From IMG/VR virus record IMGVR_UViG_3300021356_000051, positions 1 to 39,817 of that record: DNA of 39,817 bases. One strand, given 5' to 3'. The position numbers were made by a program, and so were the translations under genes. The notes under the pieces are model-generated. The model worked only from the letters and a program-made list of their open reading frames with translations, did not search any database and was not told the origin of the DNA. This DNA comes from a virus. This document shows positions 7,741 through 15,123 of the stretch, in pieces; the stretch's first letter is position 1; the number at the start of each line of letters is the position of its first letter.

Positions 7741-9252
7741 ATGGAATTAGGAAATCATATATTAGCGGTGGTAGAACCAGCTATCCTACCAACCGAGATC
7801 AAGATGGAGGCCCTAGGCGAAGATGAGGGCGGAGATAATGTAGATAAACAAACCAAGTCAATTGGTGCGTTTGAACCTTTTATCTTATGTAATGGTGTGC
7901 AAGTTAAACGTGACAATCTTGAGTCTTTTGAACTAGAGTTAAGCGGTAATGTGCCAAAGTGTGTAGTTACATTTATGGACAACGGCTCTTTCAAAGTAGA
8001 CTCAATGCCAAGAGACGGAGATTTCTTTACAATACTACTTAATTCAAAACACCAAGAGACTTTCAAGTCAGTCCACATGGATTTTGATATTACAGAAGTT
8101 ACTACCGAAGCTGCAGACCCATCACAGGGAAATGGATCCGGTATTACTCTATCTGGAATTGCTAAAATACCCAGACTATTTGGAGAAGACTGTCAAGTAT
8201 TAGACGCAGACACATCTCTAAATCACTTAGAGAAAATAGCTAGAGATCTAGAGATTGGATTAGCTACCAACGTGGATTCGACTGATGATAATCAATCTAG
8301 GATTCAAGCCTATGAAACTTTCTTAGACTTCATAAAATCTATTGTAGAAGATTCATATATCTCAGATGACTCATTCGCTAAATGGTATATTGACCAGTAT
8401 TACTATTTAACCTATGTAGATATTAATAAGATTTTTAATACTAAAAACCCTAAGCTGGATGAAGTAATGAAAGTGTTAACTTCTTTCGCTAGCTCAGAGC
8501 TGCAAAAATCTACAGCGGAAGATAAAACCGACGCTGATAATATAGATGTCCCTCTGATTCTGACTAACCATAATGACCTAAGAGGTTTAAGCTGCCACAT
8601 CATGGAATATGAGTTGGTCAACAACTCTTCTAAAATTAGTTTAAAAGCAGGTAACTCTAGGAATGTGCAGATCTATGATAATAATTCTGAGAAGGGTGAA
8701 AGATTCCAAGAGTTTACAATCGAACCTCTAACTACAGAAGAACTATCTGAGTTAGATGAACCATTAAAAGGAAATAGAAAAGACGAGAGATATAAAGAGC
8801 AAGTCAAATACAAATATATGGGTAGACAGAATGCTGGAGACGATGGTCTAGGTAATACTCATAAGAATGCAATCTTTACTAAACTACATCGTAAACAAAA
8901 TCAGATGGAGTTAGAAAAGATGAAGTTAAAATGTACAGTACAAGGATTTAACCCAGCTATATATAAGTTCTGTAAAATACCTGTTGTATTATACCATTAC
9001 GATGGTGTCGCGATAGAGGCTGAACAGATTGCAGATGGATTTAGAGAAGAGGCCGGTTTAAAAGAAAGACCGCTTGGCGCTGCAAAACCAGAAGTTGACC
9101 CAAATGAAGTAAGTCAAATGATGGATAAGTTTATCTCGGGTTTTTACATTGTAGAAAATATAGACTATAGATATGATTCATCCGAGGGTATATTTACGGA
9201 CTTCACTCTGATTAGAAGAGAATGGCCGGGTCGCTCTCGTAATCTAGCATAA
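7741..9252 (+). CDS. baseplate hub protein (gp27/gpD-like)
   Basis: The protein has 503 residues. It has the layout of hub proteins that adapt the six-fold tube to the three-fold spike: an N-terminal beta domain (F-E-L-E-L-S-G-N-V, D-G-D-F-F-T-I-L-L) with an alternating strand pattern, a helical insert (about 195-265), and a C-terminal beta domain. The C-terminal domain ends in F-I-S-G-F-Y-I-V-E-N-I-D-Y-R-Y and F-T-L-I-R-R-E-W-P-G. The G-F-Y-x-V and L-x-R-R-E-W-P-G ending is typical of hub proteins in large marine and Bacteroidota phages as I remember them. The gene lies between the gp53-like and tube-initiator-like genes and two genes before the spike. Confidence 0.66.
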   Translation: MELGNHILAVVEPAILPTEIKMEALGEDEGGDNVDKQTKSIGAFEPFILCNGVQVKRDNLESFELELSGNVPKCVVTFMDNGSFKVDSMPRDGDFFTILLNSKHQETFKSVHMDFDITEVTTEAADPSQGNGSGITLSGIAKIPRLFGEDCQVLDADTSLNHLEKIARDLEIGLATNVDSTDDNQSRIQAYETFLDFIKSIVEDSYISDDSFAKWYIDQYYYLTYVDINKIFNTKNPKLDEVMKVLTSFASSELQKSTAEDKTDADNIDVPLILTNHNDLRGLSCHIMEYELVNNSSKISLKAGNSRNVQIYDNNSEKGERFQEFTIEPLTTEELSELDEPLKGNRKDERYKEQVKYKYMGRQNAGDDGLGNTHKNAIFTKLHRKQNQMELEKMKLKCTVQGFNPAIYKFCKIPVVLYHYDGVAIEAEQIADGFREEAGLKERPLGAAKPEVDPNEVSQMMDKFISGFYIVENIDYRYDSSEGIFTDFTLIRREWPGRSRNLA

Positions 9253-9272
9253 AAAAGTAAGATAGATAATTT

Positions 9273-10685
9273 ATGGCAGATATAGATTTTAAATCAAGGA
9301 ATGAATTTAGAAAAGGTAGTAGGCTTCGTACAATAGATGAAGATCCAACCTATCTAAGTTTTATGCTATTATTCCACTATCATGACCACCATGATGTTGG
9401 CCACTCGCCCCTACTCAATGGTCAGGCAGAAAGATATTTAAGGTCTGTTGTTAGAGATGATATTGGTAACATCTATGCTGATAATCTAAAGAATTTTGTT
9501 AGAGTCTTAAGAAAGGTAAATGTAGAAATGCCTTGGTTCTGGCAGAGTTTAAAAGGTTTAGAGAACGCACTTAACTACGGTGATATGACAGAGCCTTTTA
9601 GGGGTTCTGCAGATAATGAGTTAGAGTTAGTCTGTTTGGAGGAGAACGTTGAGTTAACTGCCATCGGACTAATGGATCTTTACAAAAGATCTTGCTTTGA
9701 TTTTGAAAGATATGTAGAAGTAGTACCTAAGAACTTAAGAGAGTTCACGATGGATGTGATTATATCTGAAGTTAGAGTATTTCAAAAGGACACTAATGCT
9801 AAAAATATAAATCTAGTTGAAGATACAGATCCTGTTATTGCTGGTGCAAAACCACAGGCGGTAAAAGATCTACATGAAAATTATGTCAATAAAGATTTTA
9901 CGTCAGCTGATGTAACTCCATTTATTAGATTGAGATTTACACACTGTGAATTTGACCATAATTCTATTGCTAGTTTTTTTGGAGAGCTATCAAAAAACCC
10001 AGAAATGCCTAAGCCATCGATTAAAATTAAATGGGGCACATGTAGACAAGTAGATCAAAAGTTAGGGGCTAATCTATTCAACGAGAAAGCTGGTGCTGAT
10101 AAGCCTATTAACGCTAGACTTGAAGCTGCGGCAGCAGGTGAAGAAGACATTACAAATACAGCTGGACAATCCACTGGTCAAAAATACTTAAATGCAATTA
10201 GAGGTAGAACAATTGGTAAAGTTGAGTCTACTCTACAGAATGCAAAAGATGCAGCAACTGCTCAGGCTAATTCTATTGCCAATTCATTTGCAAATCCAGA
10301 TCAACCAGGTATTGTAAAAAATCTATTAGATAGAGCAACAGAAGATTTAACAGGTGCACTATTATTAGGTAACGTACATGGTCTAGGTGGTACAATTAAT
10401 GATATTTCAACTGCGATTAAAACAGGTAGTTTAAACGCAATCGGTAACCTAGTTGGAAATTTAGTACGTGGAGGTAATGATAAAACTCCTACAAACAGAG
10501 GACCTTTAGGTGGTGTTGGAGATAACCCTGTTGATTCAACCCCTGATAACATCAAGCTAGGTAAAGTATTCGATGAACTTAACGATGGTATTGGTCAAGC
10601 TGAACAAGCGTTAGGTAAAGATAATGTACATGGTACGACTGCACCTGATAATGATAATTTAGGAAAAGAGAATGTCCATGAATAA
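9273..10685 (+). CDS. baseplate/tube-initiator-like structural protein
   Basis: This 470-residue protein has a folded N-terminal half and a low-complexity Gly/Asn/Asp/Ala-rich C-terminal half. The N-terminal part has a striking histidine cluster H-Y-H-D-H-H-D-V-G-H at about 35-44, then S-P-L-L-N-G-Q-A-E-R-Y-L-R, a sequence style I associate with baseplate tube proteins of large myoviruses. Near residue 230 a strand F-I-R-L-R-F-T-H-C-E-F precedes a basic K-I-K-W-G-T-C. The tail end repeats L-G-K-D-N-V-H-G and L-G-K-E-N-V-H. A GATAGATA sequence in the 20-base gap upstream resembles the proposed promoter with one change. The 3' end overlaps the spike gene by 14 bases. Confidence 0.62.
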   Translation: MADIDFKSRNEFRKGSRLRTIDEDPTYLSFMLLFHYHDHHDVGHSPLLNGQAERYLRSVVRDDIGNIYADNLKNFVRVLRKVNVEMPWFWQSLKGLENALNYGDMTEPFRGSADNELELVCLEENVELTAIGLMDLYKRSCFDFERYVEVVPKNLREFTMDVIISEVRVFQKDTNAKNINLVEDTDPVIAGAKPQAVKDLHENYVNKDFTSADVTPFIRLRFTHCEFDHNSIASFFGELSKNPEMPKPSIKIKWGTCRQVDQKLGANLFNEKAGADKPINARLEAAAAGEEDITNTAGQSTGQKYLNAIRGRTIGKVESTLQNAKDAATAQANSIANSFANPDQPGIVKNLLDRATEDLTGALLLGNVHGLGGTINDISTAIKTGSLNAIGNLVGNLVRGGNDKTPTNRGPLGGVGDNPVDSTPDNIKLGKVFDELNDGIGQAEQALGKDNVHGTTAPDNDNLGKENVHE

Positions 10686-11394
10686 TAATGAACTTTTTAG
10701 AGACAATATACGAGAAACACACTGGCTCGGAGAAGTAGTTATTAATGAAGACCCACTTCTTCAAGGTAGATGTCGAGTAAAAGTATTCGGTAAGTTTGAT
10801 AAATTACCAGACGACCAGATTCCTTGGGCAACCCCTATGAACAGAGATCAGGTTGGTGCTCATGCAGTACCTAGAGTTGGTGATATTGTTGCAGTAAGAT
10901 TTGACAACGGTAACATCTATCATCCAGAATATTGGTTTCAAGTAGATCAGAATGATGACCTAAAGGCAGATATTCTAGAAGCATCTGATAAACCACATGA
11001 TGTTATCTCTTTAGTATATGACGCAGAACGTAATTTAAGAATTTATCATTCACCAGAAGATGGACTAGTAATTACAAGAGGTGAGGGTAAAAAAGAAAGA
11101 CCTATGCTTCAAATAGACGAAGATGGTTTCATTAAGATTTCAACTGGTGAGAAAGTATTCTTAGACTGTGGAGATATATTTGTATCTAATACTGGTGAAC
11201 CTGGTGCAGATGAAACTGAACCAGCAGTTAGAGGTCAGTCTCTACAAGATTGGCTACAAGCACTATTAGATGATTATCAAGCGCATATTCATCCAACTGG
11301 TGTTGGACCTTCAGGTCCTCCGATGCCACCAACTCCAGTAGTGGTGGGTAAATTATCTAGCACACATATTAACTACCAACAAAGAAACAAATAA
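10672..11394 (+). CDS. baseplate spike protein, gp5/gpV-type OB fold, no lysozyme domain
   Basis: The protein has 240 residues. After a short leader, L-G-E-V-V-I-N-E-D-P-L-x-Q-G-R-C-R-V-K-V-F-G begins the OB fold of phage and T6SS spikes. The fold continues with I-P-W-A-T-P and P-R-V-G-D-I-V-A-V-R-F-D-N-G to about residue 95. The following strands (L-R-I-Y-H-S-P-E-D-G-L-V-I-T) are short beta-helix turns. Near the tip, A-H-I-H-P-T-G with H205 and H207 matches the HxH iron-binding motif of spike apices. T4 gp5 carries a lysozyme domain that is absent here, so wall degradation must come from another protein. The start is ATG 10672 or ATG 10678; both lie inside the upstream gene. Confidence 0.85.
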   Translation: MSMNNNELFRDNIRETHWLGEVVINEDPLLQGRCRVKVFGKFDKLPDDQIPWATPMNRDQVGAHAVPRVGDIVAVRFDNGNIYHPEYWFQVDQNDDLKADILEASDKPHDVISLVYDAERNLRIYHSPEDGLVITRGEGKKERPMLQIDEDGFIKISTGEKVFLDCGDIFVSNTGEPGADETEPAVRGQSLQDWLQALLDDYQAHIHPTGVGPSGPPMPPTPVVVGKLSSTHINYQQRNK

Positions 11395-11396
11395 TC

Positions 11397-13271
11397 ATGC
11401 CTGCACTTTGGCCTAAATTCATAAAAGATCTGGCAGATGATATTACAAGCCAGCAATTTAAGAAACCAGGTGGAGCAGGTACTATGATTGGTATGCCAGT
11501 TCCTGCTGTAGGTGCTAATAACCAATTAGGTGAAACTGTGTCTGGTCAAAAATCTATTCTATCTGGTGGAATTACAGATGTAGGTAATCCTGCTAACGCT
11601 GCGCTTAAGACCAATCCTGCTACTATGGTAAATGCAAATAACACATCACCTAAATCAGGTAGATATGATTTTGGTGTTAGAGTTGCAGAGAGATATATTG
11701 AAGCTACAAAGGGTAAAGCACAAACTCATGTTGCAGAATTTCACGCGAACAATGGAGCTGCTGAAGCTCTGCTAAAGAATGGTTATGGTTGGGCTTTCGA
11801 GAGACTATTAATGGAAGGTGATATACCTCTACAAGATCAATATGATGAAGATGGTAATCTGATTGAGATGGGTAAAGAGTCTCATCCTGCCTATGCAGAT
11901 TTCTGTCCGACTGAAGAGGAGACTGCTGGTCCAGACGTAGATGAAATTAAAAGCGAGAATGATAAAGCCTTCAATAAATTTGTTGAGGAGCGAAGAGAAG
12001 AGTATAAGCTAGATAAATTTAAGTTCTATCATTTTCCTTGTCTAAGTGGCCAAGAGTCTCAGGCAGAACTAGAAGTTATCTTTGCTACTAGAATTCTAAT
12101 GGGCTATGAGTTCATGGAAACTGCTAACGAGAGATGGAACTACTTTGTATGGGCATGTCACTTAGGGAAAGAGAATTACTCTGGCACTAGCAACTATAAA
12201 AATCTTAGTAGTAGAACTAAGAATGAAATTGAAGATGCTGGCTATGACTATAAACTATTAGCGGATAATGTATCTCAGTATGTAAAAGAAGGTATCATGG
12301 CTGCACATCCTGAGAGGAGTACAGATTGGCCTAGGATAGGGATTAACTCTACGTTAAAGCAAAGAATTAAAAGACCTGCAGAAGAGGCGATCCAATTCCC
12401 AACAATTGAAGATGAGAATGGTACGGATATTACTCCAGACTACTGTCCTATTAATCGATATAAATTACAGGTGGCTAGAGATTTTGAAGGTGACGATAGT
12501 CTAAAACCTAAAATCTTAACCATGAGTATTATCGCTACATTTACATATTATCCTGGTAAAAGACAAGGCACCGGTGGTGGTTATGTAAAAAATAATGAAG
12601 AGGCTAAATTTATTACATCTGGCCCACAGAACATGAGGTTTGAAAAATCTTTGGGCTGGATAAAGAACAAATATAGAGACGACGAGTACAAGAAGAAGTG
12701 GAGAAAGGTACCTGCTACTAAATTAAAACAGGCAGCTCGATCGAATAAACCTAAACAAAAGTTTTTTGAGATCGATCCTATTCCACAAGGTACACTGTTT
12801 AAATTTGAATACCATAAAGCTCTTTGTGCTATAGAACAAGCAGAGAAGTGTGAAGAAGATTTAGCAGAAGTTATACATCCATGGAGACCTGGCTATGAGG
12901 GTTTTAATGGCGATCCTTACATGATGATGGCTAGAGTGACAATTGCATATTGGTATGCTTGTATTGTACAGCCATTTAAGAAATCTCCATCTGCTCCACC
13001 GGCTCTAATCGTACCTCCTCTTGGTGGTATCTACATTCCAATTTATTATGGTAGTGCAAATCGCCTAGCTAATAATCTAAGAAAAGCCTGGAATACAGGT
13101 AAGTCTTTCAGTAAGCTACCTGCTAAACAGCCGCCAGCAATAGCAGTAAGTACAGCAGTAGCAGGCGCGTATGCGATACACCTGCTAGAATTTAAGCTGC
13201 TTTATCTTGGTGGTATTCCAACTCCAGCTGGCCCAGTGCCGATGGTTGGTTTTGTACCAGTGGTATTTTAA
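11397..13271 (+). CDS. virion-associated protein with hydrophobic C-terminus, function unknown
   Basis: I do not recognise this 624-residue protein. The N-terminus starts M-P-A-L-W-P-K-F-I-K-D-L and is followed by a Gly/Ala/Asn-rich stretch (about 25-85). The body is helical and rich in acidic and aromatic residues, with several scattered cysteines. The last 95 residues are unusual: P-P-L-G-G-I-Y-I-P-I-Y-Y-G, then A-I-A-V-S-T-A-V-A-G-A-Y-A-I-H, and an ending rich in P, G, V and F. This looks membrane-active or buried. It begins three bases after the spike gene, so it is likely a spike or hub partner or an ejected tail protein. Its stop overlaps the stop of the convergent minus-strand gene. 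Confidence 0.66.
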   Translation: MPALWPKFIKDLADDITSQQFKKPGGAGTMIGMPVPAVGANNQLGETVSGQKSILSGGITDVGNPANAALKTNPATMVNANNTSPKSGRYDFGVRVAERYIEATKGKAQTHVAEFHANNGAAEALLKNGYGWAFERLLMEGDIPLQDQYDEDGNLIEMGKESHPAYADFCPTEEETAGPDVDEIKSENDKAFNKFVEERREEYKLDKFKFYHFPCLSGQESQAELEVIFATRILMGYEFMETANERWNYFVWACHLGKENYSGTSNYKNLSSRTKNEIEDAGYDYKLLADNVSQYVKEGIMAAHPERSTDWPRIGINSTLKQRIKRPAEEAIQFPTIEDENGTDITPDYCPINRYKLQVARDFEGDDSLKPKILTMSIIATFTYYPGKRQGTGGGYVKNNEEAKFITSGPQNMRFEKSLGWIKNKYRDDEYKKKWRKVPATKLKQAARSNKPKQKFFEIDPIPQGTLFKFEYHKALCAIEQAEKCEEDLAEVIHPWRPGYEGFNGDPYMMMARVTIAYWYACIVQPFKKSPSAPPALIVPPLGGIYIPIYYGSANRLANNLRKAWNTGKSFSKLPAKQPPAIAVSTAVAGAYAIHLLEFKLLYLGGIPTPAGPVPMVGFVPVVF

Positions 13272-13678
13272 CCCCAGTCTTTTTCGAAAGTATACCAATG
13301 GTCTGCAGACGCACAGTCGCGCAGAGCATCTAGAACCATATAAACCTTTTCGTCAATCGTTAGGTTGTTTAGAACAGCACCTACATGCATCTCAATTAGG
13401 TTTTCATCCTTAAGATATGTAGACACTTGTTTTGCAATTCCAGTTGCAAGTCGGTAACCATTGTCTTCAACCGTGTTGTATCTGCTACCAGCATAATACT
13501 CGGTATAAGTATCGACTTCGGAAGCATGTTCAATCATCTTGTCCCAGAGTTTATCGCCGAGTAGATCTCGAACCTCTTGACAGATTTCAGTAATCTGATT
13601 GATGTGTTTCAGTGTGGCTTGGTAGCCGAAGCCACCAATACCGTTACACTTGATTTCTTTGTAGTTAAATTTTGCCAT
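13268..13678 (-). CDS. small cytoplasmic protein, function unknown (accessory island)
   Basis: The 136-residue protein is encoded on the minus strand. It is mostly helical with a Cys/Gly motif near the start (I-K-C-N-G-I-G-G-F-G-Y). A central helical stretch carries I-C-Q-E-V-R-D-L-L-G-D-K-L-W-D-K, and the end is C-A-S-A-D-H-W-Y-T-F. No membrane segment or signal peptide is seen and no family is recognised. It is the second gene of a two-gene minus-strand unit: its ATG shares one base with the stop of the upstream gene (TAATG on the minus strand). Its stop codon overlaps that of the convergent structural gene in the tetramer TTAA at 13268-13271. Opposite orientation suggests expression at a different time from the tail genes. 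Confidence 0.68.
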   Translation of the reverse strand: MAKFNYKEIKCNGIGGFGYQATLKHINQITEICQEVRDLLGDKLWDKMIEHASEVDTYTEYYAGSRYNTVEDNGYRLATGIAKQVSTYLKDENLIEMHVGAVLNNLTIDEKVYMVLDALRDCASADHWYTFEKDWG

Positions 13679-14154
13679 TATGCTACTTCTTTAATAATTA
13701 TGTTTTCAAAAGAGTCTTTCAACTCTCCATAAGCTAAGCCAGCCCAAGTCTTAGAACCAATAGATTTCCAATGGTTGAAGTCCGCCATGTTAGGGAAAGT
13801 AGAGTGAATATCTCCGATCGTCAAGTTCTCAATGACAGTCTTGTCGATGTGCAAGAACTTGTTGTTCTTCATGTTAAGAACGGAGATGTAAAAGTCTGAA
13901 CCAGGAAGTTGAATTTCAACGTTGAAGAGTTTGTTCTTTTCGTAACGGAAGAGGTTACAAAGAAGTCCTTCACCTGAGTTAATAGTCAAGAAACCAGCTC
14001 TACATTTAGAGATGCTTCTGTATTTGTACTTAGTTTTGTTCCAGTCTAGACCAAGGTCTTTGACGTAGAATGTGTGCATTTTACCCTTAATGTTCTGTTC
14101 GATTGTGAACGAAGTTCCGAGGGTAGGGTTTGTGTGTTTTTTAATGTAAGCCAT
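13678..14154 (-). CDS. beta-rich protein of unknown function (accessory island)
   Basis: This 158-residue protein is the first gene of the minus-strand pair. It is beta-rich and basic, with T-S-F-T-I-E-Q-N-I-K-G-K-M, a Y-V-K-D-L-G-L-D-W segment and F-Y-I-S-V-L-N-M-K-N-N-K-F-L. The C-terminal third has M-A-D-F-N-H-W-K-S-I-G-S-K-T-W-A-G-L. No family is recognised. It starts beside the divergent regulatory region at 14155-14269, so it is probably controlled by the GGCAA/TTGCC array there. With its partner it is the only convincing minus-strand coding unit in the window, as expected of an early or middle gene or an acquired cargo gene. Confidence 0.68.
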   Translation of the reverse strand: MAYIKKHTNPTLGTSFTIEQNIKGKMHTFYVKDLGLDWNKTKYKYRSISKCRAGFLTINSGEGLLCNLFRYEKNKLFNVEIQLPGSDFYISVLNMKNNKFLHIDKTVIENLTIGDIHSTFPNMADFNHWKSIGSKTWAGLAYGELKDSFENIIIKEVA

Positions 14155-14215
14155 TTGTTTTACCGTTTAATTACAGTACTAATATAATAAAAATATCTGA
14201 CATAAAAAAATCTAG

Positions 14216-14253
14216 AGGCAATTATTTTGCCTAAAATGGCAAAGTTTTTTGCA
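14216..14253. promoter_or_regulatory. operator-like array of GGCAA/TTGCC half-sites
   Basis: GGCAA begins at 14217, its complement TTGCC at 14227, GGCAA again at 14238 and TTGC(A) at 14249. The spacing is 10, 11 and 11 bp, close to one helical turn. Neighbouring pairs can form three mutually exclusive hairpins: AGGCAA/TTGCCT, TTTGCC/GGCAAA and GCAAA/TTTGC. The array lies between divergent genes (14154 minus, 14270 plus) and just before a GATATATA element. A repressor operator is the simplest reading; an attenuator is the alternative. Confidence 0.5.
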
Positions 14254-14255
14254 CA

Positions 14256-14263
14256 GATATATA
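14256..14263 (+). promoter_or_regulatory. putative late promoter element GATATATA (P2)
   Basis: GATATATA is followed after only six bases by the ATG of the secreted protein at 14270. If the octamer acts like a -10 element, the transcript would be leaderless or nearly so. It adjoins the GGCAA/TTGCC array, so binding there could block it. Confidence 0.4.
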
Positions 14264-14269
14264 AATTAT

Positions 14270-14701
14270 ATGAAAAAGCTATTACTACTCTTATTCTTAA
14301 TCCCAACCATGTTATTCGCACAAGATTGTTCGCCATATCATAAAGTTACAAATTGGGAAGCTAATGATGACGTGGAATTTACAGTAGCATGGGTTAGTTG
14401 CTTCCATGCATCTGGTACGGCTTTTTCAACAGATTGGAATAATATGTCTCTTGGTGTACATCTCATGGGCGAAGGACATAAAAATGTGGCATATACCTTT
14501 TTCAGCTATCAATATCAACCTATTAAAAGAGTTAAGCTATTTGCAGGTCCTCTATATAGAATAAATAATGATAGTGGTTTTATGCTTGCACAATATGGGG
14601 GAGACATTAAATTATATAAATCTATTTGGGTTACAAGTAGAATATTGCAAATTAATAGAAATTTAAACTACCTTAATGCAGGTGTTAAGTTAGCAATATA
14701 A
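14270..14701 (+). CDS. secreted beta-rich (outer-membrane-barrel-like) small protein
   Basis: The protein has 143 residues. The ATG at 14270 gives a textbook signal peptide: M-K-K, a run of leucines, then P-T-M-L-F-A before Q-D-C-S. Cleavage at F-A/Q is common in Flavobacteriia. An upstream TTG frame at 14249 would put residues before the signal and is rejected. No lipobox directly precedes the cysteine, so a lipoprotein is unlikely. The mature part alternates polar and apolar residues in strands such as V-A-Y-T-F-F-S-Y-Q-Y-Q-P and V-K-L-F-A-G-P-L-Y-R-I, ending L-N-A-G-V-K-L-A-I. This suggests a small barrel or an outer-membrane-associated protein. A role in superinfection exclusion or envelope change is inference. 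It probably shares a transcript with the HExxH gene 15 bases downstream. Confidence 0.72.
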   Translation: MKKLLLLLFLIPTMLFAQDCSPYHKVTNWEANDDVEFTVAWVSCFHASGTAFSTDWNNMSLGVHLMGEGHKNVAYTFFSYQYQPIKRVKLFAGPLYRINNDSGFMLAQYGGDIKLYKSIWVTSRILQINRNLNYLNAGVKLAI

Positions 14702-14716
14702 AATCAGATTTTAACT

Positions 14717-15085
14717 ATGAAAACGCCTATCATTAAGTACAATGACAAGTTTTTAGACCGTATCGGTTTGTTTATGCGAATTGGCGGTATCACTCTTTGG
14801 CCTTTTGTTATCCTGAGAGAGATTTATGATTCTACACCGCCTTGGAGAAGAAGAGCTGCTAGAATTATTAACCATGAAACAATTCATATTAAACAACAGG
14901 AAGAGATGTTAATCATACCTTTTTATATTTGGTATGTTACAGAGTGGTTTATTAAATTGTTTATTTACGGTGGTCAGGCTTACTACAATATTTCCTTTGA
15001 AAGGGAAGCTTTTGATAACGATGACAACTTAAGCTACCTAAGTGGTAGAAAACGTTACGCTTGGATAAAACGCGTGCTTAAGTAG
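14717..15085 (+). CDS. membrane-associated HExxH metallopeptidase-like protein of Bacteroidota type
   Basis: This 122-residue protein contains H-E-T-I-H (residues 53-57), an HExxH zinc motif, followed by K-Q-Q-E-E. A hydrophobic segment M-L-I-I-P-F-Y-I-W-Y-V follows, and then I-S-F-E-R-E-A-F at about 92-99, where a glutamate could be the third zinc ligand. I recall small flavobacterial chromosomal proteins with the same order (H-E-K-I-H-x-x-Q-Q, a membrane segment, N-I-S-F-E-R-E-A), so this is probably host-derived. Their function is not known to me. It is too short for a complete M48 or M56 peptidase and may be a minimal membrane protease or an inactive binder. It lies 15 bases after the secreted protein gene; its stop codon overlaps promoter element P3. 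Confidence 0.72.
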   Translation: MKTPIIKYNDKFLDRIGLFMRIGGITLWPFVILREIYDSTPPWRRRAARIINHETIHIKQQEEMLIIPFYIWYVTEWFIKLFIYGGQAYYNISFEREAFDNDDNLSYLSGRKRYAWIKRVLK

Positions 15086-15092
15086 ATATATA
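15085..15092 (+). promoter_or_regulatory. putative late promoter element GATATATA (P3)
   Basis: The octamer starts on the last base of the HExxH gene's TAG stop and lies 31 bases before the ATG of the S1-like gene. A short inverted repeat TATAAT/ATTATA (15089-15094 and 15100-15105) overlaps its end, which may be chance in AT-rich DNA. Confidence 0.48.
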
Positions 15093-15123
15093 ATATGTTA
15101 TTATACTTTTAAATAAAAAATAA

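Noticed and set aside
7755-8078. Minus-strand 107-codon open frame inside the hub gene (similar ones at 20482-20805 and 34516-34869)
   Set aside because: They are shadows of genes with clear protein features on the plus strand and have no motif.
13207-13413. Plus-strand 68-codon open frame across the convergent junction
   Set aside because: It overlaps the ends of two better supported genes and has no recognisable feature.
14249-14269. TTG start giving a longer secreted protein
   Set aside because: It would place seven residues before the signal peptide's M-K-K and span the promoter-like element.
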